Positions 10,741 to 19,090 of a DNA stretch of 20,722 nucleotides are shown in pieces. Source of the stretch: Boothiomyces macroporosus (Eukaryota > Chytridiomycota > Chytridiomycetes > Rhizophydiales > Terramycetaceae); assembly GCA_027604185.1 (NCBI GenBank), contig JADGKB010000177.1:1-20722 (forward strand). The letters run 5' to 3'. Both the position numbers and the translations under genes were made by a program. The notes beneath the pieces were generated by a model, which saw only the letters and a program-made list of their open reading frames with translations, did no database searches and was not told the origin of the DNA. How positions within the stretch are numbered: position 1 is the stretch's first letter; each line of letters begins with the position of its first letter.

Positions 10741-10749
10741 CTTTTTATA
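10741..10749 (-). promoter_or_regulatory. TATA box of the lysine-rich protein gene
   Basis: TATAAAAAG on the minus strand, ending 26 bp before the ATG at 10715. It implies a very short 5' leader. Confidence 0.55.
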
Positions 10750-10826
10750 ACAGTTTTGTGGCATTGGCTTTACTGAAACTTTTCCCAAAGGGGTAGATAT
10801 TTTTTGGAAGCCCCTACAAGCCCAAC

Positions 10827-11107
10827 ATGAAGTGCATGGAGCCATTCACAAAACTAACTAAATCAACCAACAAAAAGTTTATTATATTAATATGAATAAT
10901 CTTGATAGACTGGGTCAATATTGTAGATTGTTGTTTGATGGATGTTCCTCTTTGACATTTTCCAAGGTTCCAGCATGGGCTTGTCAAATTGCAATGATGA
11001 AATGGCAGGCTGTCAAGGTCGGGACTTGCACACATGGTCCGCTAATTGAGTTTGTATTCGATTTCAATAGAAAACCACTAATCAACAAGCTGATTGGTGT
11101 AGTCTAA
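10827..11107 (+). CDS. Doubtful small gene, product unknown
   Basis: A frame at 10892-11107 encodes 71 residues (for example FSKVPAWACQIAMMKWQAVK and GPLIEFVFDFNRKPLINKL). An upstream ATG at 10827 gives KCMEPFTKLTKSTNKK and can be joined by removing about 32 nt (10876-10907, GTTTAT...GATAG), making about 82 residues that start vaguely like the N-terminus of a PEX11 protein. That intron would be longer than the 19-22 nt norm and starts GTTT. The opposite strand also has an open frame (10814-11035) that looks less protein-like. I do not recognise the product. It may be a real small gene, a decayed gene fragment, or chance. Confidence 0.25.
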
Positions 11108-11196
11108 TTACTAAACTGATTCAACACCCTCTGAATGTCCAAGATGTTCTTTAGATAGGAAATAGATCAAAATTAAAGTCCACCCGATCTATTCTG

Positions 11197-11602
11197 TCAT
11201 GCTGTTTGAGAAAATGGAGTAATGAGATTGGGGTCTGGCAGAACATTAGGTCTTTTGCGCAAATATTCACAGGGTCCTGGCTGCCATTGATTTCTACACA
11301 CACCTAACTTGATACTGTTTTCCTCTAGGGCCAATTCATTTATTTCTGCGATCGTTTGTGTTCCAATCCAAATACGCTTGCGGAATATTGTTATTTTAAT
11401 TATAGTGGAGTTTCTCAGCTCGATAATTCTAGTGACACCATACCCTGGATTTAATCCAGTTTTGTTGCTCCGCTAGTTATCTAAAGAGATTGAATTCCAG
11501 TTATACGGTCTGTATTCGTTTATTCACGTATGAGATAGATATAACGCGGAAAACAATTTGACAGTGCTTCATGTTAATATTCCTCCTTATTAGTAATTTC
11601 AT
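11197..11602 (-). CDS. Unrecognised two-exon gene, about 123 aa
   Basis: The second exon (11472-11197) is open for 91 codons and reads like a real protein: NPGYGVTRIIELRNSTIIKI, RKRIWIGTQTIAEINELALE, GVCRNQWQPGPCEYLRKRP. It is preceded by ATAACTAG, which matches the branch-plus-acceptor pattern of the other introns, and it has a TAG in frame just upstream, so a first exon is required. The best donor is GTATAACT at 11506, giving a 34-nt intron (11506-11473) and a first exon from ATG 11602 (MKLLIRRNINMKHCQ). That N-terminus is basic and hydrophobic, which could be a mitochondrial presequence. No domain is recognised. The intron is longer than the usual 19-22 nt, so the first exon is the weaker part. 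Confidence 0.45.
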
Positions 11603-11628
11603 GAAGAAATATTAATCTGTAGGGGTTT

Positions 11629-11662
11629 CCGACGAATTTAATTCAGAATTATTAATCGTCGG
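11629..11662. repeat. 34-bp near-palindrome between divergent genes
   Basis: CCGACGA (11629-11635) and TCGTCGG (11656-11662) are exact inverse complements, and the centre AATTCAGAATT is also symmetrical; one internal asymmetry lies between. It sits 27 bp upstream of the minus-strand gene start at 11602 and 78 bp upstream of the + strand ATG at 11740. A regulator binding site serving both genes, or a hairpin in a leader, is plausible. Confidence 0.6.
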
Positions 11663-11697
11663 AGGTGCACGGTTACATTTTAATATATGTGAAAAAG

Positions 11698-11704
11698 TAT
11701 AAAG
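11698..11704 (+). promoter_or_regulatory. TATA box of the GPI mini-protein gene
   Basis: TATAAAG begins 42 bp before ATG 11740, a position comparable with the TATA box of the lysine-rich gene. Confidence 0.5.
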
Positions 11705-11739
11705 CCAACGGCAAGTTTCCATGAATCATTATTAAAATA

Positions 11740-11931
11740 ATGAAATCCTTCCTAGTAGCTCTCCTTTCTGTCTTTGTCATTGCCGCCCCAGCTGCTGATC
11801 CACAGTTGCAAGAGAATTGCGATGGCCCAATGACCACCACTGTTACTCCAACTAAAGCCCCTAGTGCCGCACTTTCAAACACTGTCATGCCTGCTTTGGC
11901 CGTCGCTGCTTTCGCCGTTGCATACCTTTAA
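11740..11931 (+). CDS. Very small GPI-anchored surface protein, 63 aa
   Basis: A single exon with a textbook signal peptide (MKSFLVALLSVFVIAAPAA), a short Thr/Pro-rich middle (ENCDGPMTTTVTPTKAPSAA) and a hydrophobic C-terminus (VMPALAVAAFAVAYL) directly before the stop. This is the layout of a GPI-anchored protein reduced to about 20-25 mature residues with one cysteine. Codon choice (GCC, GCT, CCA, ACC) is biased, and a TATA box lies close upstream, both hinting at strong expression. An AATAAA-like signal (TTAATAAAAG) follows about 30 bp after the stop. It could coat the cell surface; no family is recognised. Position and orientation differ from both neighbours, so it is probably a single transcription unit. 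Confidence 0.65.
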   Translation: MKSFLVALLSVFVIAAPAADPQLQENCDGPMTTTVTPTKAPSAALSNTVMPALAVAAFAVAYL

Positions 11932-12031
11932 ACATTGTACCTGAATTTGCTCTTTTTATTTCGTTAATAAAAGTCTGTTTAAAAAACAAGCCTTTTGATC
12001 TATTTAGACTCTGTCAATCTTTCGCGTTTAC

Positions 12032-14430
12032 ATGGAACGGCGGACAAGTTTTGCCACGTACTATGGAAATACATTTGCGGATGGACAAAGGATGGAAAAA
12101 AACAGTAGTAGGATCGGAGGGTTAGCGTCTGCACCGATTAGCACTGCGGCATGGGATCACGAAGATAATAAACCAAGGGTTGCCAACTCTGAACCACAGT
12201 TTATCTCCAAATACAAAACCGGAGTAGCTTCAACGCAACAAAGAGGCGCAAATAAAATAGTGATTCCAGGCGACATTTCAAAACCAACGTTTCTTCGTAA
12301 AGCACAAGCATTTTTAAATCATGAACTGCACGTTATTGGCGCGACACAGTACATGGAGTTAATTTTAGTGAGGCACCAGGAACCCTTCGAAGGCTACAAG
12401 TATATACCCAAGTATTTGGTTTAATCCGACTAATTCAGACTTGTTTATTCAAAATTTTAAAACTTATGAACCAATATTATCAGATATAAAGCGAGAATAC
12501 GACTTGGTTATAGAAGCTCAACGGAATGATTTATCGCAATTTGAAATCGTAAAGTCAAAGTTATCAATCATGGAGTTTAAGATGCAAAAGGAAATTGAAA
12601 AAGTAATGCATGATGCAAATATAATGATCCAAGATTTGGTTAGAGATAACGAGTCTGTTCAAGAAAAACTACAGGCAAAAACTCAAGAACTAATGCTGAT
12701 GACGAAAAAGAATGAATCGCTCATGCAAGAGCAAAAACGCAAAGCAGAATTGAAGCCTGCAGAAGTATTTTCTATTAACACAGTCTCCTGAAATGATTGA
12801 GCTCAGAAATCTTGCCCAAGAATACGCAAACTACGAGCGAAGGACAAGAGATTTATTGGATGCCAAGAGCGACCAAGTAGTAGAACTCATTGCAGCCAAA
12901 CAAAAAGGTACTTTGCATTTGATCCAGCCGTGCAAGAAAATGCGGATTTGCAGCTTACAATTTCCAATATGAGCAAGACGCTTGACGAGTACAAATCAAG
13001 AAATATCAACGGGATGATTAGAGAGCTTGGAGAATTAAAAGGAAAATTAAGTGCCATGAGCGAAGAGAAAAGAATGATGGTACATAATTGTTAAATAATG
13101 AACTTGAAGTATGAGGAATTGGAAAGGAGTTACAAGAATTCAAAGCAAAGTGCTTTAAAATCATTGAGTTCTCAATTGCCAAATTGGGAGTATATTCAGA
13201 GCCAATTTTCTTCAAACATTAAAGAGTACTGGACTCTTGCTAGGGATATGGACTCGAATGATGCGATTATCAAGCTCATTAGAGAATTGCAAAAGGTAAT
13301 AATTAGATTTATAAGGCTAAATCTACTATCAAGACAGATATTCGTCAACCAGGATCTGAACAGTATAAAAGTACTAAAAATAGCGTTTCGGCTGAAAATA
13401 ACGTGGTACAGATACATGACCAATACTTTCCACCCAAAGGTACTGATACTTCTATACCAAAATACCTCCGTTCAAAGACCAAAGTGTTGAACAGACACTT
13501 GACAAAAGAGAACTGCCTTCTCTTGATCAAAGATATTTGGGAAGCCAAAACCATACATGATTCTACTATTAAACAGACAACAGTAATTGCATTTAACATA
13601 GCTGGACGAATTCTTGTACTTGTACTTGAAAAAACGCTTTGGGAATCAGGATATTATATGCGAATGGGGCTACAACCTGACCGAAGCATGTCAAAAATTC
13701 AAAGATACAAGTGCCGACTGCCAGATATTTACAAGCATCTTGAATGGAGAGATATTAGAGTCATCGTACTATATTCTTCATTCAACGATTGAGAAATTAA
13801 AGAATTTGTTTTATCAGAATGATATGGATACCAACCATAATAGCGCAAAAGGATTCTTGGATAGGGCTATAATAATGAGGATTCTAAATCAGTTCTGGCC
13901 ATACAAATCAAAGCAGCAGCTTTACACACTGGAAACAGTATAGATATATTAACAAGGCATTAATTAATGATCAGCCGGGTACAAACGTAATCTATAGATT
14001 CTTGTTTGAATCAGAATCAGAATCCGCTTTTACTGAAACTCTAAAAACACAACACTTGCAAAGTCGATCAGATTATTTACAAGAATTAGAGAATATATTG
14101 AAGCGAATATCTAGAGATGAAAACCTTTCTGTGTTTGAAGCTACTAAAGCATTCAATGAAATTGATAGCTCAAAGAGACCTGAAGACGTTGATAAACTAG
14201 TCGCACTTGGCTTTGGAATCAAAACTATTGACTTGAAGCCAAGATTAATGATTCCTAAAAAGAAATTTATACAAGTATCCGCAACTAACATAGAATATAA
14301 AGCATCTTCCATTAATAAAAGGAAATGGAATGGACCAGCTGCTAATAAAACTAAAGTAATTAAAATTGCAAAAATTCATTGGTATTACTCGTTGTTCTTT
14401 GTATCGTCTCTTCAACAGTCCATCCTTTAG
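12032..14430 (+). CDS. TSNAXIP1-like coiled-coil protein (cilium/flagellum-associated family)
   Basis: Nine exons (introns 12349-12368, 12419-12438, 12765-12783, 12908-12927, 13080-13109, 13296-13315, 13583-13601, 13938-13956) give 743 residues. The N-terminal domain at about 80-145 reads KPTFLRKAQAFLNHELH, TLRRLQVYTQVFDLFIQNFK and TYEPILSDIKREYD. This fits the TSNAXIP1 N-terminal domain; the middle part appears only after two 20-nt introns are removed. Coiled coil follows, then IPKYLRSKTKVLNRHLTKEN, KDIWEAK and LYLKKRFGNQDIICEWGYNL, which also fit the animal protein. TSNAXIP1 binds translin-associated factor X and is expressed in ciliated and sperm cells; a flagellar role here is inference. 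Seven introns are 19-20 nt. The fifth is about 30 nt and less certain. The last 71 nt overlap the opposing TatD coding sequence. Confidence 0.8.
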
Positions 14431-15139
14431 CTTCACTAACCAGCCCAACAATTTTTTTCATTGCATCGTCCACCATCACGGTATCATGAATATCGCTTTC
14501 AATCAGGATCCTATTATCAGGTATTCCTTTGATTTTATCTATAGTTTTTGGCGATCTGGCATTTACAAAATGAGAAAAGGAAAAATAGAAGCGTTTGCCT
14601 ATTCGTGGAAGTTTGATTAGCTGTTTAGCAATCTCTAGCGATGCGGTAAACGAATGCATCATGATGGAAGGTGGGCAGGGAAGCGCGAGGTTTGATTTTT
14701 TAGGTTTTGCACAAGTCTTGTCCAACAGTGTAAAATAATTCAACATTTCGGACGGTGTATGAACGCAGTGCACTGATACAGGCCTGTTATATTTCACTGC
14801 TATATCTATTTGTTTTTGAAATGTTTCGAGTTGCTTGTCAAAGTCATACACATTCCCTTCTGTGTCTGTAGCAATCTTATCCAATCCAATTTCTCCGACA
14901 AGTGCTTTCGGATTCCTTGAAACATATTCTTCCAGTTCATTCAAATTTGACTCCAAATTAGTAAACCAGGGATGAATCCCAAACGAAGGAATAATTTTGT
15001 TGTACTTGGCAGCGAGCGATTCTACCAGTGAAAAATCTGAATTCCTAGTCGACATTACAAACAACTTTTTTGTTTCCAGTTCATTGATTCCGATCAGAGT
15101 GTTTGGGGTGTCGATAATGTGAGAATGGACATCGATCAT
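14360..15139 (-). CDS. TatD-family metal-dependent hydrolase (Scn1-like)
   Basis: A single exon of 259 residues from ATG 15139. The start is fixed by MIDVHSHIID, where the HxH metal motif lies at residues 5-7 as in TatD proteins; the longer upstream frame would run into the divergent gene. Other landmarks are IIPSFGIHPWF, ALVGEIGLDKI (metal-bridging Glu), PVSVHCVHTPSE, IMMHSFTAS and RILIESDIHD. The C-terminal GWTVEETIQRTTSNTNEF corresponds to the usual last helices. The family contains 3'-5' DNases and, in fission yeast, the Cut9-interacting protein Scn1. The region KPKKSNLALPCPPSIMM is a small insertion before the fourth metal ligand. No introns. Its start lies 31 bp from the start of the next + strand gene, and its end overlaps the TSNAXIP1-like coding end. 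Confidence 0.88.
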   Translation of the reverse strand: MIDVHSHIIDTPNTLIGINELETKKLFVMSTRNSDFSLVESLAAKYNKIIPSFGIHPWFTNLESNLNELEEYVSRNPKALVGEIGLDKIATDTEGNVYDFDKQLETFQKQIDIAVKYNRPVSVHCVHTPSEMLNYFTLLDKTCAKPKKSNLALPCPPSIMMHSFTASLEIAKQLIKLPRIGKRFYFSFSHFVNARSPKTIDKIKGIPDNRILIESDIHDTVMVDDAMKKIVGLVSEAKGWTVEETIQRTTSNTNEFLQF

Positions 15140-15170
15140 GAGACAAAGGCTTTGAAAAAAGATTCCAAAA
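15140..15170. promoter_or_regulatory. 31-bp divergent promoter between TatD and membrane protein genes
   Basis: Only 31 bp lie between the opposing ATG codons at 15139 and 15171, too little for two independent core promoters. Shared control, or promoter elements inside the neighbouring coding sequence, is likely. Confidence 0.4.
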
Positions 15171-16558
15171 ATGCCAGATATTGATATTCTAGGTGGATTA
15201 GCGCTGCCCAATTGCCCATATCCCAGCTCTACACTCCCGCCCTACAACACCAGCGCTTCCTTTCGACTCCAGTACCCTACAATTTCAACCACATACATCA
15301 TCCTGGGAGTTACATTCACATCACTCTGCATTTTAAGCTTTATTAAATACAACAATGTCAAGATATTTAATAGAAAAATAACCCATCCTTCAATTACTAA
15401 TTACGAGTATTGTTTCATGTACTTGTTTCTTGCACTTGGGTTTGTTATTGATGCAATCAGGTACAGCTTGGGATTAGCACACTCGGAAAAAACCCAGAAA
15501 CTAACAGAGCAAACTTGGATTGTAGGGCCATATGTGATGGATACCTGGTTACTTATTGCTTCGTATATTGGCAGATCGACAGCGTTATTCTTTGCATCGT
15601 TAGCAATTAATCAGCAAAGGATATACAGATCGACTGGTAATTATTATTTACATAAGCTGCTGCTAATCCTTCTGATCGTAATCAACTGGAAAGTAATAGT
15701 GAAACTACACCGCTGCTACATTCCCCAATAAGAAGACCTATGTCACAATCGTATCCTGGAGCAAACCCAACCAGTTTAATATTCCAACAGCAGGAGGAAG
15801 AAATAGAACAAGAAGAAATCGAGCAAGAGGTTCCATTTCCAACCAGTAAAACAAACGAATTAATTTCAAAAATTACCAAAGTAATATCCAAACTAGTATT
15901 CAATTGGAAGAATGTTTTTCTATCTGTGTGGATGCTCCGCATTGGGACTCTGTTTCTTACAATGTAATTAAAAGAGTAATTTAGGGATTCTCAGAGATTA
16001 TCGGATCCAATACAATCTTTTACTTTGGATCAGCCATGGAAGACAGGAATCTTGATTACAACAGGAGTTCAAATACTATTCTTTATGCATATGGTCTCAA
16101 CAGTAATAATGACAAAATCATTACCTCTTCCAAACGCAACACTAAGACCAAATAGGAATCGCATATATGGGCCTTCACAGTACTCCAAGGCAATACTATT
16201 CATATCATCAATATGTTCTCTAGTTTACTTTATAGAACCAAGTGTTATATACCGTATTATCATTACATTTTACGAGAATCAAACGTTAGAATCGCTGTGT
16301 ATTGTTCCACCATGGTAAACACTATTGATGTAGGTGGTGGATGGAAAGAAGCGAATATCTGTATAGTATTAGTGCTCATGGATGGGCTAGTTGGATGGAC
16401 TTTTGTCAGTGGATAGGTGGGTTAGGGCTATTTGGGTTTTTTATGTTTATGAAACACGAGTATACTAGAAATATGGAGGTACTATTTCTTAATTGTAGGA
16501 TTGGATATGGGTTACTGTCAATCAAGTTCAGAATACTTTTGATTTTAGGAGATATTAA
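15171..16558 (+). CDS. Multi-span (probably seven-helix) membrane protein, unknown family
   Basis: Five exons (introns 15637-15656, 15964-15984, 16315-16333, 16479-16498; 19-21 nt) give 435 residues. Hydrophobic spans are YIILGVTFTSLCILSFI, CFMYLFLALGFVIDAI, WLLIASYIGRSTALFFASL, VFLSVWMLRIGTLFLT, GILITTGVQILFFMHMV, AILFISSICSLVYFI and WIGGLGLFGFFMFM. The N-terminus is short and has N-x-S sites, with no cleavable signal peptide. The third loop carries a long insertion with NPSDRNQLESNSETTPLLHS and a Glu/Gln-rich stretch; ETTPLL resembles an acidic dileucine sorting signal for endosomes or vacuole. The protein ends DWIWVTVNQVQNTFDFRRY. A 7TM receptor-like or vacuolar membrane protein is plausible; I do not recognise the family. 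After the second intron another frame is also open for a while, but it lacks the membrane spans. Confidence 0.72.
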
Positions 16559-16623
16559 TAATAGTATCTTTCCTTTTATCGAGTATCATTTGTATCTCTT
16601 TATCTCTAATTATCTTTCGAATT

Positions 16624-16677
16624 ATCTCTATTGATTATTAACTTTCTAATATCTCTATTGATTATTCTCTTTCTAAA
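16624..16677. repeat. 27-bp tandem duplication upstream of the RRM gene
   Basis: Two copies of ATCTCTATTGATTATT followed by about 11 less similar bases ending TTTCTAA (16624-16650 and 16651-16677). Weaker TATCTCT words extend upstream to about 16590. It lies 48 bp before ATG 16726 and may be promoter sequence. Confidence 0.6.
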
Positions 16678-16725
16678 CATCAAAGAATGACTCAAAAAAA
16701 AAAGTTTTCAAAAAAAAATAAAAAA

Positions 16726-17037
16726 ATGTTCTTTAAAAGAGCTTTCCACTCCTTCCCTAAACAATTACAGAAATTGTACGTCGGCAATATTGCATGGACA
16801 TCCACCGAAGACCAGCTCCGCCAACCATTCTCCAAATTCGGCTCAATCCTCGATGTTTTCATTGTCCGTGACCGTTTAACTGGTCGATCAAGAGGATTCG
16901 CTTTTGTAGAATTTGCTAATAAGCAAGACGCAGAAAAAGCCAAGCAAGAATTGGACGGAACTACTTTAAACGGCCGTGTGTTAAAAGTAAACTTGGCTGT
17001 TGATCGTGAAAGAAAGACTTTTAATAATGAATTTTAA
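16726..17037 (+). CDS. Single-RRM RNA-binding protein, probably mitochondrial
   Basis: A one-exon gene of 103 residues. The RRM fills almost the whole protein, with RNP2 LYVGNI at 17-22 and RNP1 RSRGFAFV at 54-61, plus VRDRLTGRSRGFAFVEF and LDGTTLNGRVLKVN, as in plant and fungal glycine-rich RNA-binding proteins but without the glycine-rich tail. I prefer ATG 16726 over the in-frame ATG at 16687. It gives MFFKRAFHSFPKQLQ, a good amphipathic basic mitochondrial presequence, while the upstream codons lie in an A-rich leader coding KKKFSKKNKK. A role in mitochondrial RNA binding is inference; a cytosolic RNA chaperone is the alternative. Codon use is biased (TTC, GCT, CGT, AAG), consistent with good expression. 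AATAAA follows the stop within a few bases. Confidence 0.82.
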   Translation: MFFKRAFHSFPKQLQKLYVGNIAWTSTEDQLRQPFSKFGSILDVFIVRDRLTGRSRGFAFVEFANKQDAEKAKQELDGTTLNGRVLKVNLAVDRERKTFNNEF

Positions 17038-17132
17038 TATTTGTAATAAAGCGTTTTTTCAATAGTAATTAAAGCAATTGATTTTAGAGCATTTAAACAG
17101 TCTAATAGAATCAAAATCGGTATTCTTTTTTC

Positions 17133-17884
17133 ATGTCATCTCAAAATATACTTTCGCTCGTTTGGCATTCAGTAGAAAACAAGGACACTTCGTTGATTTC
17201 ACAGTTGGAGATACCAGAGATTGAACTGCTGCTGAGTCAGCTACATTCGCAAATCAAACGAGAGAAATCAGAGATACAACTGGCTCTACTGTTGAATTTC
17301 AAGAAACTAGTCCTGGATGTAGTCACTAGCAATTACCCTCTTTCTAAACTGTCGTCGATAGTAGATTACTTGCATCCAATGGAATGTGTCTGTACTCTTA
17401 CCTAACATAGACATGATTTTAAACTCTTTAATGAGTGAGGATTTACAAGAATTCCTGGTTCATAAACAGCAAATATACACTATTTTTGGATATATCTGTA
17501 GATGGAAACAGTACAAGATAACAGACGAAGGCGACGAGCTTTATTATGAAACGTTTTTCAATGATTACTCGAGACAAGAACGTAAAAATGTAATGGATAA
17601 AGTTGGTAAATACAAATAATGTAGGAATGGATTTGTTGAAACTGGAGCCTCTAGATCAAACAGTCACAATCAATCTGCAAGAAATTGTTCCGTATTTGGA
17701 CTATGACCAACTAGAACTATTCTACAATATCACTAAAAAGGATTTCTGGCCCTTTTTATCCAAACAAAATATTGAGCTGCTTTTAAAAGATGATTCAGAT
17801 CTGAGTAAAAGATTTTATGAGTATTTGAAAACAGATTCAAGTTTTTTGGGTGAATATCAGAGTTTATATGAATCAAAGAAATAA
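17133..17884 (+). CDS. Unknown helical protein, 237 aa
   Basis: Three exons with two 19-nt introns (17392-17410, GTACTCTTACCTAACATAG, and 17606-17624, GTAAATACAAATAATGTAG). Joined, they read continuously through YLHPMECVYMILNSLMSEDL and RKNVMDKVGMDLLKLEPLDQ. The product is leucine-rich and predicted mostly helical (IELLLSQLHSQIKREKSEIQ), without signal peptide, membrane span or recognised motif. The end contains repeated aromatic/acidic helices (VPYLDYDQLELFYNITKKDF). The splice sites match the window's strict intron pattern, which is good evidence that this is an expressed gene. It stops 2 bp from the opposing stop at 17887, and the AATAAA that overlaps its stop codon lies partly in the gap. 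Confidence 0.7.
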
Positions 17885-17886
17885 AG

Positions 17887-19090
17887 CTATTGTTGGTTAC
17901 ACTCTTGTGGGGTTTGTCGATCGATTTTCAATCTTTTTCTTTCTGGTTTATCAATTGGTTTGGTTTCTAGATTTTCTTTTTCTTTATGGATCTGTTTAAC
18001 CAAATCATTGATTAATTCTTGTTTGTTTTCTTTTTTATCATCTTGATCTTTCATTTGTTGATCTTTTACTTTAATAACAAGACTTTTCTGTTCAATTGAC
18101 ACCTTGCGTTCAACCAATCCCTCCTGTCCAACCAATCCTTCACGTTCAACCAACTCTTCCTGTCCAACCAATCCTTCCTGTCCAATCAACTCTTCCTGTT
18201 CTTTTTCCTTTTTCAATTCATTAATCTCATCTATATTAACCAATTTTACCAGTTAGCATCTTAATCTGCTTCAACAATTCAATATTCCTATTGTTTTCTT
18301 CTATTTTACACATTCTCAAGTACTTTATTTCATCCTCATTATTGTTTGCTAATCCATAACTGTTCATTTTCTCTAATACTTCGATTTTTTGATTTAATTC
18401 TTGTATTTCTGATTTTAATTGAGATACTAGGTCCAAGTCTAGTTTTAATTGAACTGGTCTTCGTTCTTTTTTTACTTGTAGTTGAGAGAATAATGATTGT
18501 TGGGGTAAATTTGATGTAATTAGTCTTTGCTCTTCTATTGGCTGGTTTTGAATTGCTTCTTCATATAATGACTTGTACTCTTCAATAGTTTCTAATAAGG
18601 CATTGATCTCTTCTCTGTTATCCACGTGCTTGATTATCTCTACTGTTTCTACTTTGATTTGTTCTCTAGTTTTTACTTGCTTTTGTTTTTCGATTTCAAT
18701 TTCCAACATCTTCTTTTCATTGAGAATTTCTTTATATTTCAACTCTAAATCTAGCAATTCTTGTTTGATTTCTTTAGTTTTGTCTTCTGATTCGGTCAAC
18801 TTGTTTGTAAATTCCTTGTTTTCTATTTCCATTTGGATTAGTAAATCCTGATTCTTGTCTATGATTGCTTTCTGTTTTTTTGTTTGTTCTCTCAACAAGT
18901 TTAGCTCTTGCTTTGCTTGATTCAACTCAGATTCCATCTTTATATACTCCTGTTCAATCACCAGTTGGTTGCTCTTTTCTTTTTCTAGTTGGGTTTGCAA
19001 TTCTTGGTTTTGCTGAGTGAGGTATAGTCCTAGTTCGCAAGCTGTTTTTAAATCTGCTTCTTTTTGGAGGAGCTGTTCTTCTAGATTCAT
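17887..19090 (-). CDS. Coiled-coil protein with dynein-adaptor CC1-box-like motif
   Basis: Two exons (19-nt intron 18249-18231, GTAAAATTGGTTAATATAG) give 394 residues. Residues 10-36 read KEADLKTACELGLYLTQQNQ and ELQTQLE. This resembles the CC1 box (A-A-x-x-G followed by LLxxNxEL) with which BICD, BICDR, HAP1 and Spindly contact dynein light intermediate chain; here the second Ala is Cys. Almost all the rest is heptad coiled coil up to about residue 285. The second exon encodes a hexapeptide repeat (consensus GLVGQE/ELVERE, five copies) and then a Lys/Glu-rich end. A role linking cargo to dynein is inference from the motif alone; a generic coiled-coil scaffold is the alternative. Its stop lies 2 bp from the neighbour's stop. 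Confidence 0.7.
18107..18196 (-). repeat. 18-bp tandem repeat in coding sequence (five copies)
   Basis: On the + strand, five 18-bp units alternate between CGTTCAACCAATCCCTCC-like and TGTCCAACCAATCCTTCC-like forms. They encode a six-residue repeat of the GLVGQE type, so the reading frame is kept whatever the copy number. Confidence 0.8.

Noticed and set aside
16025..16156. Alternative reading of the third exon in the membrane protein (starting GFSEIIGSNTIFYFG)
   Set aside because: It stops early at an in-frame TAG, while the chosen frame continues with two membrane spans and the next intron.
18107..18196. Regular 18-bp repeats as a CRISPR-like array
   Set aside because: There are no unique spacers, and the units are contiguous and encode a hexapeptide repeat in frame.
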